Below are positions 34,318 to 44,466 of a stretch of DNA of 64,000 nt, one piece after another. The first letter of the stretch is position 1; each line of letters starts with the position of its first letter. The position numbers and the translations under genes were made by a program. This DNA comes from Dactylorhiza incarnata. Lineage: Eukaryota; Streptophyta; Magnoliopsida; Asparagales; Orchidaceae. The notes beneath the pieces are model-generated. The model made no database searches. It was not told where the DNA came from and saw only the letters and a list, made by a program, of their open reading frames with translations. The stretch lies in NCBI GenBank assembly GCA_033032865.1, contig JAWHQI010000266.1, positions 2,021,501-2,085,500 of the forward strand, read 5' to 3'.

Positions 34318-34850
34318 GAGGTCGCCGAGGAGAAGCGATCTCCCCTTTTGAGATCGCCCAGGAGGGGCGATCTCCTCTCTGCGAGGTCGCCCGGGAGGGG
34401 CGGCCTGCCCTGCTCGAGGTCGCCCAGAAAGGGCGACCTGCTCCTTTTGAGACCGCCCAGGAGGGGCGATCTCCTCCCTGCGAGGTCGCCCGGGAGGGGT
34501 GGCCTGCCCTGCTCGAGGTCGCCCGGAAGGGGCGACCTGCTCCTTTTGAGACCGCCCAGGAGGGGCGATCTCCTCCCTGCGAGGTCGCCCGGGAGGGGCG
34601 GCCTGCTCTGCTCGAGGTCGCCCGGAAGGGGCGACCTGATCCTTTTGAGATCGCCCAGGAGGGGCGATCTCCTCCCTGCGAGGTCGCCCGGGAGGGGCGG
34701 CCTGCTCTGCTCGAGGTCGCCCGGAAGGGGTGACCTGCTCCTTCTTGAGGTCGCCCAGGAAGGGGCGACCTCCCTCTGCTTGAGGTCGCCCAGGAAGGGG
34801 CGACCTCCCTCTTGCGCGAGACCGCTCGGGCTCGACGAGACCCCCCCCCC
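34318..34850. repeat. 33-bp minisatellite in 99-bp higher-order units
   Basis: GAGGTCGCCCGGGAGGGG-type monomers of 33 bp group in threes. The marker CGAGGTCGCCCGGGAGGGG recurs at 34382, 34481, 34580 and 34679, exactly 99 bp apart. Because 33 is a multiple of three and the units lack stops, frames of about 185-209 codons are open on both strands; they are not genes. A C22 tract (34841-34862) ends the array. Confidence 0.85.
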
Positions 34851-34984
34851 CCCCCCCCCCCCGGAGGAGCGAGATCGGCCCGGATCTCCAAACATACCAG
34901 GATAGCTGAAAAATGTTAGCTCGGAGGGGATCGCCGATTTCTGGGTAAACAGTCTCCTATAGTTGGTATTGTTGTTCCGTCCGG

Positions 34985-35784
34985 AATCTCTGCATGGTTA
35001 TCCTGGGCTTAAGGTTCCCGTCAAGGAGCTTGAGTCATACCACAGTTTCAATGAACAAGATATTGAATGTAATGTGGTGGCTTATCAAAGCCCTTCTTAA
35101 TTCAAATGTTGGATTCCCAATGCTCGCTTGCAGGACAAAATCCAACCCCCACGGAGATCCTTTTTACGCAATCCTACGATGACGCCCCCCTGGATCTTGC
35201 CATGCTCAGTCTGCCATACATGGGGAGGTCTGTCCAACCCGAGCCCCCTCCCTATCTATGCCTCTTCTTTGATTCTCTATATACAGGCTTCGTGCCAACC
35301 AGTGAATAGTTGGGATATCTAGGTGAAGTTGTGAATGATTCCCTCAGGCAGGGACTGATACCAGTTGAGAGCGTCACCGTGAAGTGTTGTTGGGAAGATC
35401 TTGCAGCTAATTTGGTCTGGAAGCCCGAGTACCTCCATTGCGGCCAAGAAGTAGTTGACATGCTCATACGGGTTCTCTGATATGTGCAACTTCTTACAGT
35501 GTGGGAGATTGACCCAGGATGGAACTGGATACTCCTCAACCCGTCCTGACAGGGGGATTGCCCTAGCTAAGGTATGCCATCGTTTGGAACTTTCCCCGTC
35601 GTCAGAGAGGCTGGCTTGCCAGCTGCGTCGGGCAACTGGGGTAAAATAGAGGCCACGATGGGCGCTCCTTCTCCTGAGTTTGTGGGGAGGGTGGAACTAC
35701 CCGTGTTTGAAATTTCCTGGCAAATATCCATTACTGTCAGTCTCTAAGAGAGATCGCTTTTAGAGCTAATCGAGAACGCTTGTT
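34985..35784 (-). pseudogene. Tat-like gag N-terminal remnant
   Basis: Minus-strand translation around 35460-35300 gives NYFLAAMEVLGLPD, then FPTTLHGDALNWYQSLPEG, the usual capsid-domain pattern of Tat/Ogre-type gag (MxxxGxxDxxxCxxFPxTLxGxAxxWYxxLP). A stop follows shortly and the region toward 34985 is unreadable. It lies just downstream, on its strand, of the primer site at 35785-35803. Confidence 0.65.
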
Positions 35785-35803
35785 CCCACAGATGGCGTCA
35801 AAC
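35785..35803 (-). promoter_or_regulatory. Tat-type primer-binding site
   Basis: Minus strand GTTTGACGCCATCTGTGGG directly follows an LTR end (…CCCACAACA). It resembles the TGGCGCC(G/A)TCTGTGGGAA site of Tat-lineage elements. Confidence 0.65.
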
Positions 35804-36147
35804 TGTTGTGGGTCGTTCAATGCTCTCCTAGACCGGTCGAGCTGAACTGCCTTAGCTCAAGAGTGAGCGGAACGCGCAAACAGTCAAAAATAAGAACCAA
35901 CAGTAGACAACGAGATTTTTACATGAAAAACCAGGAAAGGGAAAAAACCATGGGGCCTAGCCCAGTTCTGAACGATCCACTGGTTTTTTGTGTTACGAAG
36001 AGTATTGTTTTTTGAGGGTGACAGACCACTGCTCGTTACAAAGATTTTGTTATGTCCTCTCAACACTTAGAAGTTGAGCCCAGTAAAGCATGATCGTGGT
36101 CCACCTCAAGCGTGGAACTTGGCTGAGCAGTCCTGAGCAACGTGTTA

Positions 36148-36565
36148 CAGAGCAACCTGGAGCGGAGCACTGCAGAGCAGCTGGAGCGGAGCGCTGCGGA
36201 GAATCCTGGAGCAGCCTGGAGCGGAGCGCTATGGAGCAGCTAGAGCGGAGCGCTCCGGAACAGCCTAGAGCAGAGCGCTGAGGAGCAGCTAGAGCGGAGG
36301 GCTGCGGAGCAGCTGGAGCAGAGCGTTGCGGAGCACGGACGTGTAGGTGGAGCGGAGCGCTATGGAGCTGCCTGGAGCGGAGTGCTGCGGAGCGCTGCAG
36401 AGCTGCCTGGAGTGGAGCGCTGCAGAGCTGCCTGAAGCGGAGCGCTGTGGAGCTGCTGGAGTGGAGCACGGAGGAGCTGCCTGGAGCGGAGCACTGCAGA
36501 CCAGCTAGAGTGGAGCACTGCGGAGCTGCTGGAGTGGAGCACTGCGGAGCTGCCTAGAGCGGAAT
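36148..36565. repeat. GCTGGAGCGGAGCGCTGCGGA minisatellite
   Basis: Units of about 20-33 bp built from AGCTGGAGC and GGAGCGCTGCGGAGC repeat with much variation. Open frames on the minus strand (139 codons) are composed only of this unit and rejected as genes. Confidence 0.75.
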
Positions 36566-36687
36566 GCTGATGAAAATCTTCAAGGAGGAAATTGAAGGTT
36601 GATGAAGATCTTCAAAGAGTCCTCGCCGGAAAACTCAAGGGCTCCCTCTTGTCCCCATGCCAAAAGTGTCTTCAAATGGAGGCATGA

Positions 36688-36710
36688 CCCCCCCCCCCCC
36701 CCCCCCCCCC
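36688..36710. repeat. Poly-C tract (C23)
   Basis: Uninterrupted C run; a second run of about 17 C lies at 36823-36839. Lengths are probably not exact. Confidence 0.85.
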
Positions 36711-36934
36711 TATAGTTTTTGAGGGGGGCGTTCTGGTAACTGTGTCATGTCGATTCCTGGATGAGTGAATGATAATGCTTGATCAAGGGCACACTGATCG
36801 TCAATTATGAGGTTATGACGAGCCCCCCCCCCCCCCCCCTGGTCACGCTGGGTAGCCCGGGTAGCCTGGGTAACCTCCCTGGTGGTGAGGGTGGTCGGTG
36901 ATCGCCGTCGGTGATGGATGATAGCGGTGCGCTC

Positions 36935-37805
36935 CGTGGAGCAGGGATGAACGGAAGCGGCCCTTGCGGACCATTTGAGAGCTGAAGCGCTTTCCGTGGA
37001 GCAGGAGCGAGGAGCAGGAATGAGCGGGAGCGAGAGGAAGAGCGAAAGTGCTTCCCGCGGAGCAGGAGCAAGCGGAAACGCTTCCCGCAGAGCAGGAGCG
37101 AGCGGAAGCACGAATGTGCTTCCCGCGGAGTAGGAGCAAGAGGAAGCGCTCTTATGGAGCGGGCGGACGCTCTCTGTGGAGCGGGAGCGCTTCCTGGGGA
37201 GCAGGAGCGAGCGGGAGCGCGAGAGCACTTCCCGCGGAGCAGGAGCGAGAGGGAGCGCGAGAGGACTTCCCGCGGAGAAGGAGCGAGCGGGAGCGCTTTC
37301 CGCGGAGCAGGAGAGATCGAAAGCGTGAGAGCGCGTTCTGCGGAGCACGAACGAGCGGAAGCGCCCTTGTGGAGCGGGCGGGAGCGGAAGCGCTCTCTGC
37401 GGAACGGGAGCGTTTCCTGCGGAGCAGGAGCGAGCGGGAGCACGAGAGCGCCTCCCTTGGAGCAGGAGCGAGCGGGAGCACGAGAGCATTTCCCATGGAG
37501 CAGGAAGGAACGGAAGAACTCTTATGGAGCAGGAGATAGTGGAAGCGCTTTCTGCGGGCGGAGCAGGAGCGAGCGGGAGCACGAGAGCGCCTCCCGTGGA
37601 GCAGGAGCGAGCGGAAGCACCAGAGCGCCTCCCGTGGAGCAGGAGCGAGCGGAAGTACTCTAATGGAGCAGGTGGGAGCGGAAGCACTCTCTGCGGAGAG
37701 AGAGCGCTTCCTGCGGAGCATGAGCGAGCGGGAGCGCAAGTGCACTTTCCGCGGAGCAGGATCGAACGGGAGCGATTTCTGAGGAACCAGCGGGAGCGTG
37801 AGGCT
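36935..37805. repeat. GGAGCAGGAGCGAGCGGGAGC minisatellite
   Basis: Units of 30 and 38 bp (for example starts at 37198, 37236, 37274, 37304) around CCGCGGAGCAGGAGCGAGC. Both strands lack stops for hundreds of codons (up to 325 codons on the minus strand), giving Ser/Arg/Ala/Pro-rich or Glu/Arg/Gly-rich translations with no domain. Confidence 0.8.
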
Positions 37806-37880
37806 GCGTAACTGCAGGATTAAGACAGGGCATAAGTGATGGAGCCGCCTTACGGGTCTGGGCGAGACTGTGATTGGAAA

Positions 37881-38185
37881 CACTTGGTCCGACTCAACCC
37901 GAACCCTTTAGGGGAATCCCGCCGGGTATAATAGGCTACGGGAGATGCCACATGTAAAATAGAATAAGTAATGGTCCTTTTACTTGACCCGGTTGTAAAT
38001 ACCTGTCAAATAACATTGTAATAGTCATTCAAGAATTATGAATATAATTAAATTACTTTTTAATTTAGTTTATTAATTAGCTTTCCTCCTCCAATGATGT
38101 TTACGGAAGAGTAATTCTTCCGGTCAGCAACCGCTTCCACCCGCATATCTTCGGTGAACACTGTAGCAATGCGCAGTTTGTTACG
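37881..38185. other. Unassigned AT-rich stretch
   Basis: No gene, LTR end or repeat recognised. AT-rich 37990-38090 could be an LTR edge or transcript end of a neighbouring element. Confidence 0.3.
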
Positions 38186-39425
38186 TTGGTGCTCTCGTTG
38201 AGATGCCCATCCACCCAATTCTTGTGGCCACTCCAGCATAATGACAGGTCCAAATACCCGCTCCCCGGACTTCCCTGCAAGTATCCAAAGACGAAATCTG
38301 GCAGGACTTTGATCGCCGACATTTGTTGGCTCAATCTCAAAATGAAGCCCTCGGAGAGGAACTCGGTATCATCCAAACAACTTCGTAATGAATTCAAGAT
38401 TGTCTTGTTCGCCGCAAAACAGACCTCTCATCATCAGTTCGATACACAATCGCAAAAGTTAGATCGGCATGTGCAGAGCTTACCAGCAAAAAAACAAGAC
38501 AATAGCCCCGGCAGCCAACCCCGGTGCCCTGCTCAGCCTGCAATTTCTGCTGCAGTTTATGTCAAACCGCAAGGTGTCCATGGGGCAGCCTCCGGGCTCC
38601 CTGGTCTTCTACCTGGTGTCTCTACTTCGACGGCACAAAACAAAGGCAAGCAAGTTATATCAAATCCGGATGAAGTTTTTTCCAACCAACAAAAAAGCCA
38701 AATTTATGGTTCAAGAATCATTTCATTTTTATTATCCTCAAACTAATCGACGCCATCAAACTCCCCAGATGACCCCTAATTTTCCTCGATTTAGCATCGG
38801 AGGCCCCACTGATTGAATTTTACAAGCTGAAAAAGGTGATTGTTATCCGCACTACAGTTTTGGCTATCCGCATTCTTTTGTATGAGTTATTACGCGTATT
38901 TTGGAAATACGCCTTGTACATGCATTTTTAGGAAAAATGTGCAACACGAAAGTTGTAGATCTCGTCGAGTTCTACAACTTTCGCTTTGAACATTTTTCCT
39001 AAAAATGCATGTACAAGGCGTATTTCAAAAAATTCGCTATAGTTACGCACATGTTTCCATCAGGGCGGCAATACGTCTTGTGCGTGCATTTTTTGAAAAA
39101 AGTGTTCAACACGAAAGTTGCAGATCTCGATGAGATATACAACTTTCGTGTTGATCACTATTCCTAAAAATGCATGTACAAGACGTATTTCTAAAATGCG
39201 CGTAATAACTCATATAAAAAGAGTGCTGATAGCCAATTGCGGATAACAATCGCCCTGAAAAATATTTTAGGTTTCACCATTTATTACCACCTGATTTTGT
39301 TACGATCATCTCTATAGCCCAGCCTCCCGATGGTTTTATGGGCTAACACGGGAAAATCCAGGAATAGATTGGATAAATTTTAAAATTGCTCTATTCCAGC
39401 GATTTGGCCCTTCATCGTTCAACGA
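38186..39425 (+). pseudogene. Ty3/gypsy gag remnant split by foldback element
   Basis: Just before the foldback insertion the frame gives FPRFSIGGPTDWILQAEK, with stops between parts, and directly after it YFRFHHL continues; together they resemble the start of the Ty3/gypsy gag domain (FxGxxPxxWIxxAEqYF). The target copy at 39255-39262 restores the reading, so the foldback inserted into a gag. The rest to 39425 has several stops. The part before 38650 shows nothing diagnostic. The chromovirus LTR appears to interrupt it at 39426. Confidence 0.5.
38835..39254. mobile_element. 420 bp foldback MITE with nested hairpins
   Basis: Ends GGTGATTGTTATCCGC and GCGGATAACAATCGCC; the two ~200 bp halves are reverse complements of each other. 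The 8 bp TSD CTGAAAAA (38827-38834, 39255-39262) is perfect and interrupts a gag frame. Each arm contains its own hairpin (ACGAAAGTTGTAGATCTC and its complement), so the element is a palindrome made of palindromes. An 8 bp TSD suggests hAT, while long arms recall Mutator-type foldbacks. No coding capacity. Confidence 0.85.
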
Positions 39426-39792
39426 TGTTATGTTCTAATTAATGCGGGTGGTCTTGGGCGTTATTATCATTATGTTGTGGGGGTATTTATGTCTTTTGTT
39501 TTGTGTTAGGGTTGGGAGTTAAGAGCTGAATGATTGTTGCTCTAAAGAATGTTTTTTGCTTTGATGTTATGTGGTGCTAGCTGGAAGGTAAGCAACGGGA
39601 GAGCCCCTGCCCCTCCACCGACCTGTTCAGGGTTTGTTCCCTTCCCCTAGGATTGGTGTTATCTGCTCTTGTTCTTCTGTGTTTGTTTGATTGAATCATC
39701 TGGAGTTGTTATTCTTGTTATTGTGATACATTATCCCTGTAGCTCTGGTTATTTGGAGCGTTTCTGAAGTTGCGGGCGGAAGAGGTGTATCA
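39426..39792 (+). repeat. Probable 5' LTR of Reina-like chromovirus
   Basis: TGTTATGTTC start and GTGTATCA end, directly before a GGTATCAGA primer-like site (39795). About 367 bp, a size usual for the Reina group. No second LTR is present to confirm it. Confidence 0.4.
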
Positions 39793-39810
39793 AGGGTATC
39801 AGACTCAGCA
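39793..39810 (+). promoter_or_regulatory. Primer-binding site of chromovirus
   Basis: AGGGTATCAGACTCAG is a slightly altered TGGTATCAGAGC, 13 bp upstream of the gag start. Confidence 0.5.
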
Positions 39811-39822
39811 GCGTCCGGGTAA

Positions 39823-40876
39823 ATGCCGATTTCGGACGCTACTCGGTCCAAGGTTCTGCAAGGGGAAATGGAAGCTATCAAGCAAACGTTGAGTAAAGAA
39901 CTCAGCCGCTCTGTACAAGCTCTCGGTGAAGAGATGCGATCCATGTTCGCCAATTTGACAGCCGAGCGGTCCGGCGCATCCAGTCATGGTGCTCCAACCC
40001 CGGGGACTCCTCCCCCCGCACAGCAGCACCGGCTCCCAACCCGACTGTCCCGGATCGACTTTCCGCATTTTGGCGGCGACGGCCTCTTAGAATGGATCTA
40101 CAAATGCGACCAATTTCTCGACATAGATGGCACACCTGACGATATGAAGGTGAAGATGGACGCCATCCACATGGAGGGGAAAGCTCTTTACTGGCACAAA
40201 GCCTTCATGAAAGCCCAGTAAACTCGGCAATGGCCGAGTTGGGAGGAATATAGCAAAGCCTTGCACGCTCGGTTCAGCTCCATCTTGTTCGATGACCCCA
40301 TGAGTGAACTCAAGAATCTCCGACAACGTTCATCCGTCCAAAGCTACCTGGACGAATTCAATCTACTTCTCCATCGGGTGCACATCTCTGAGGAGCATGT
40401 TATTAGCTTCTGTTTGGCCGGCCTCCAGGATGAAATCGAATACTCCGCCCGCATGTTCCAACCCAAGTCCCTACAGGAGGTAGTTTCTCTTGCCCGGTTA
40501 CAAGAGCATAAAATGACTGTCCGCAGCCACAAATCAGTCGTTACCTCTCTCGAGCGGCGCCATCGGGAGGAGAAAATGTGGTCTTTTCCCAAAAATCCTT
40601 CAAGGTCGTGGAGGCTCCCACCGCAAACAACAATGCAGTGACACATCCGGCCTCAAATCCCGCTTATACCAGTACTTCAGCCCCACAGACGCGGCGGCTA
40701 ACATCGTCGGAAATGGATGACAAGAGGAAGAACGACTTATGCTTTTGGTGCGATCAAGCATACACTCCAGGTCACTGATGCCCCAATCAACGATAATCTT
40801 ATGCTCTGGATGTTGTCGTGGATGTTGACGAAGACCTGGACTCGTTGGAAGTGGAAGAAGCACAATTGGAGGTTGA
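39823..40876 (+). pseudogene. gag: Reina-like chromovirus gag (broken)
   Basis: ATG at 39823. N-terminal part, then FPHFGGDGLLEWIYKCDQF, GKALYWHKAF and WPSWEEYSKALHARF, the gag capsid domain. TAA at 40219 interrupts mid-domain, a frameshift occurs near 40600, and the zinc knuckle CFWCDQAYTPGH-x-CPNQ (40742-40785) has TGA at the residue before its last Cys. Element Y inserts at 40877 after the GTTGA target; the same frame resumes at 59488 with protease. Gag and pol of one old element are therefore now 18.6 kb apart. Confidence 0.8.
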
Positions 40877-42359
40877 TGTTGTTTATAGGGGTGTCAACTT
40901 AATCACGTAGAGGGGGGGTGAATAGGTTTTTCTTTGAATAAAATCCCCCTTTAGGTTTTTCTTACTTTCTGATTAATAGATCTAAGAAATAAAGAACAAC
41001 CCACAGAAAGCACACAATGATCTATAGAGGTTCCTCAAGACCGGGTGTCTTGAGTAGTCCTTTGTCCCTCTGCGCCTACTCAGCGATCTGCTAGGCTCGG
41101 CAAACTCCGCCAAAATCTTCCGGCCCTCAAGCCTTACACCACGGACCCGCAAGTCCCAACAGCCTAGGCCCTCAAGCCCCTACTGCCCCCGAGCCCGCAA
41201 GCTCGACACTCAGGCCCTCAAGCCCTACCTTTCGGACCCGCAAGTCCCAACAGCCTAGACCCGCAAGTCCCTACTGCCCCCGAGCCCGCAAGCTCGACAA
41301 ATCGCACCCGCAAGTGCACTGCCCTGGCCCTCAAGCCTCACAGCTCTCCAGCCCTCAAGCTAGACAATATGGCCCGCAAGCCTTACAAGAGATTACAGAT
41401 GTAAACTGTTTCTTCTGCCTGATGTTGATCGGCAACCTTAGCCTGATGATAATCAGCTTCTTGATAATGAAGAGAATGCTCCTGAGTCAGATCTTGAATG
41501 CACGGTTCTTCTTCAATTCTTTCTTAGCCGGATGTGGATTGGCTTCTTAGCAGTCGATGAGGATGACTGCTTCTTGAGAACTTCTTCTTCTTCTCCGCAA
41601 GAATGTACTGTTCTATTGAACGGCGGGATACTTTTTGCTAGTTCTTTCTTGCACGCGAAGTCATCTTTTCTAGGGCAACCCTGTTGTCTTTTATAGAGAG
41701 GACAAGTCGTATAACGGTCACATTAGCTTTCCTTTCCTGTCAGACGCCCAGCCATCACAGCAGGCCCCTGATTGGACAATCAGGCGCCGGCATTAATTTC
41801 TGACAGCACATCCGCGAGATTTGAATTTTCCTCGACGATATATTCCATTGTTACGACGACATGGAATGTATCTCGACGACATCCCTTTGTCGGCTCCTTG
41901 TGCTTTGGAACTTCTTCTCAGGTCTCCTTGCTTCTGCTTCTGAAGCTTGTATTTCAACGATACGGGACATGCTGACGTTCCTGTATATACGACGATATGC
42001 TTCCTTTGTCTGTGTCGTTGGAATCTTCTTTGCTCATTTTGTCGTTGTAATTGCAGTAATGTCTTGTCGACATGGCCGCTATTTTGATGTCGACGATACT
42101 CCATTCTTCTCGACGACATGTCTTTCTTTGACAGTTTCTCTGCGTCAGCTTTGCTTGTCATTACAGCGACAAGCATACTTTGCTGACGACATCACTTTAA
42201 TTTCTCGACGAAATAGTACTTAGTAAAATAACTAGAGTACATGACATGTTGTCGATTCCTGTAAGCATGAACTAGATGGAGTGTCAAATACAACTTGCAT
42301 TTATCATTGAGCTGAGCACTTCTTCAAATCAGGAACATTGCAGGGCACTGTTCCCAACA
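40877..42359 (-). repeat. 3' LTR of Y
   Basis: 1483 bp. Minus strand starts TGTTGGGAACAGTGCCC, has TATA-like CTCTATAAAAG (41698-41688) and ends TATAAACAACA. CGTCGA-rich U3 lies at 41820-42230, and the GCTTGCGGGC array at 41110-41380. A polypurine GGGGAGAT precedes it on its strand (42367-42360). Confidence 0.85.
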
Positions 42360-42643
42360 ATCTCCCCATATTTGAAGAAGTCATAACCCACTCAATGATA
42401 AGTGTCATTCTCATAACAGATATTAACATTTAAGCAGATAGGCACGTAAAGATGACATTTCAGCAAAATTAAGTAAACACGGAATTTTGACAAATATTTC
42501 TTCATTTATAATTAGTGCTGAATGTTCAGAAGAGTTTTGACATTTCTATATTTAACCATCTATATATCTGGTGCATTCGTATCAGCAGCTCTCTTTGCTT
42601 TCTTGGTACCGACTTCCTGCTCCTTTTTCTCCATCTCTTCCCT
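42360..42643 (-). other. Untranslated region between extra ORF and 3' LTR of Y
   Basis: About 280 bp, AT-rich, non-coding, ending in the polypurine tract ATATGGGGAGAT beside the LTR on the minus strand. Confidence 0.6.
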
Positions 42644-44287
42644 TTACTTTCTCTTTCTAATTTCTTCAGTCTCAATTGTGTCTTTGATAGTGTTTGAGGT
42701 CCAGATGGCATGATCATAGCTGGCCTTTATCATTGATCTCTCCCCCTTTATGATTTCTTCAGATATACCTTTTTGGAGGTTCTCTTCGGAGGCCAATATC
42801 TTGTTTTTGAGCATGTGAATTCCAGCTTCCAAGTGATTCTTGATTTCCAGCAGATGACTATCTAAATCTTTATTTTGTTGATCTAGACTTTCTTTGATGT
42901 CAGCTATGTGTTCAGCCATTCTCTTGGTTGATGAAACATATGCCTTTTCCATGATGCCGATAATCGATGACTGATTGATCCCTAGGTTAATTAGAGCTTT
43001 GTGAGAGTGGGTATTGTAATCTTGTAGGCTTTTCACATCATTTCTTAGGTTTGCTGTTTCAGCAGACAGTTCCTTTCTTAGATCATTGATGGCAGAGGTG
43101 ACATGTCTTTCTAGTTTTATCCTTTGCTCTTCCAGGAGCATCTTTATTTGAGATAGAAGGGAGGGCTCTTCTTGTCTATTCTCTGTAGATGATCCCTCTT
43201 GATCCTCTTCTCCATCCCCTTCCAGTATTGGAGATAGAGATTTTCCTATTGGCGAGTGGCTTGGCTTACTCACCTTTTCAGGACCTTGCTGATCACTGCT
43301 AGTTCCATCAGCAGGGATTTCTTGATTGTCCTCTTGCATTGCAGACTCAGAATGTTCAGCATCCTCAGTCCCTATGATCTTTTGGATCACTGTTTCTACT
43401 TGAGCAGGGATCTCATTGTTTTTCTCCCCCTCAGTTTCAGAGGTTTGGAGGGAGACATTCCTTGTTTCTGCAGCTGCATCTGAGCCAGATGGAGGAGAGT
43501 TGTTCCCTGACTTACTCTCTTCAGATGAGCTTTCTCCCTTCCTCTTTGCATCTTCCGCAGTTTCTGTCTTCGTGGGAGGCTTAGTCAGTGTTTTCTCCCA
43601 TCTTGCAAGGATTTTGATGTCCATTCTTTTAATGTGATGTATTTTGACTCCATACTTTTTGTTGAAGCTTTCAGGGTAGGAAAGCAGAAGATAAAGTGAT
43701 AGAAATCTTCCAAGATTCGGGGCATGAAAGCTTTCTTGGATCCTCTTAAAAATTTGCTGACCCCAATTGGTCTTCTTACTTAGAATTATCCTTGTCATTA
43801 TCTCGAACATGTGCTTGGATATTCTATCATGCGACCCTACCTTGCAGAGGAGGGCCTTTCCCACTATGTCCGCCATCAATTTTCCTTGCTGATTGAAGCT
43901 CTTCCTTTCCAGAGACCCATAGGTCTTGCTGGAGTGTCCGCACCATGCCAGAGCCTTGTCAAGGTCTTCCTGGGTGATCTTTTCATCTTCCTCCCCCTTG
44001 GCAAAGACCGGCATACGAAGAGCCATGTTCAATCTTTTAGGGTTTACCTTGACACTTATCCAATTGATTACACTTTTCACTGATGTTCCCTTTGAGACAC
44101 CCTTGGCATTCGAGTAGAACTCCAGCACTTTTCTTCTTAATATTACTGTGGGCTCAGAGAGGGCGTATTCCAGGCCGATGGTCTCGAGCAGCTTAATGGT
44201 GCTCTGGATTTCTTCTGAGCCTTCTGAGAATCCATTCCTCACCACTTCACATCCTTCGAATAGAAGATCTTCCTTCTTTGGCGCCAT
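42644..44287 (-). CDS. Extra (third) ORF of copia element Y, 547 aa, intact
   Basis: Starts at an ATG in the context ATGGCGCCAAAGAAGG and is uninterrupted. Residues about 30-230 form a compact basic domain (ending GRFLSLYLLLSYPESFNKKYGVKI) that recalls the plant family named putative plant transposon protein; I place this by pattern only. Residues 240-370 are acidic, Ser/Glu-rich and low complexity; residues 375-530 are heptad-rich, likely coiled coil. No signal peptide or membrane segment is evident, so an envelope role is not supported despite its env-like position between pol and the 3' LTR. It is intact although the host element lost pol. A near copy lies inverted at 55421-57098. Confidence 0.7.
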   Translation of the reverse strand: MAPKKEDLLFEGCEVVRNGFSEGSEEIQSTIKLLETIGLEYALSEPTVILRRKVLEFYSNAKGVSKGTSVKSVINWISVKVNPKRLNMALRMPVFAKGEEDEKITQEDLDKALAWCGHSSKTYGSLERKSFNQQGKLMADIVGKALLCKVGSHDRISKHMFEIMTRIILSKKTNWGQQIFKRIQESFHAPNLGRFLSLYLLLSYPESFNKKYGVKIHHIKRMDIKILARWEKTLTKPPTKTETAEDAKRKGESSSEESKSGNNSPPSGSDAAAETRNVSLQTSETEGEKNNEIPAQVETVIQKIIGTEDAEHSESAMQEDNQEIPADGTSSDQQGPEKVSKPSHSPIGKSLSPILEGDGEEDQEGSSTENRQEEPSLLSQIKMLLEEQRIKLERHVTSAINDLRKELSAETANLRNDVKSLQDYNTHSHKALINLGINQSSIIGIMEKAYVSSTKRMAEHIADIKESLDQQNKDLDSHLLEIKNHLEAGIHMLKNKILASEENLQKGISEEIIKGERSMIKASYDHAIWTSNTIKDTIETEEIRKRK

Positions 44288-44466
44288 ATTTTTTATTCCA
44301 GAAGATTTTAGCTTAGTCGACTCGTTTACTCTTAGATGGCGTGGGGAACACGACGGCTTTTTAGGGCTAATGTAGAGAACATTTTGACCTTAAGACATTT
44401 GACCTTATTTATAGTGTCTGAGTTGGAAGTTGAAGTGTCATTTGTTAAATGTCTGACTAACTCGAG
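42661..44466 (-). repeat. Inverted-duplication arm 1 (extra ORF of Y)
   Basis: Nearly identical in reverse complement to 55240-57098. It starts at AACTCGAGTTAGTCAGAC and ends at GAGACTGAAGAAA. Arm 2 has a 54 bp insertion (near 56268) and a nonsense change. Confidence 0.85.

Larger units (their letters stand above)
33772..34975 (-). repeat. Minus-strand LTR-like block with minisatellites (right edge uncertain)
   Basis: Plus-strand start TGTTGAATGG is the complement of an LTR end in CA. A TATA-like CCTATAAATAG lies on the minus strand at 34028-34038, upstream of which are GCTGAGATCGC repeats (34060-34260) and a 33/99 bp higher-order repeat (34318-34850). This is the layout of U3, promoter, R/U5. 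No clear TSD was found and the boundary near 34975 is a guess. Confidence 0.5.
35804..37880 (-). repeat. Minus-strand LTR region rich in minisatellites (outer edge uncertain)
   Basis: Plus-strand start TGTTGTGGGTC is the complement of an LTR 3' end beside a primer site. Further out lie GGAGCGGAGCG arrays (36148-36565 and 36935-37805) and two poly-C runs (36688-36710, 36823-36839). The LTR start on the minus strand cannot be placed, and part of the block may be other repeats. Confidence 0.45.

Noticed and set aside
34262..34905. Three frames of 185-209 codons (Ser/Arg/Pro-rich)
   Set aside because: Products of a 33-bp repeat whose length is a multiple of three; open on both strands at once.
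36710..37883. Overlapping long open frames (up to 325 codons) on both strands as candidate genes
   Set aside because: They consist entirely of a GGAGCAGGAGCGAGC-type minisatellite that lacks stops in several frames; no domain, start context or splice signals.
38186..38746. 186-codon frame as host gene
   Set aside because: No domain seen; the overlapping region leads into a gag remnant in another frame, so it is probably transposon debris.
42644..44287. Envelope glycoprotein call for the extra copia ORF
   Set aside because: Position fits, but no signal peptide, membrane anchor or fusion-peptide-like stretch was visible.
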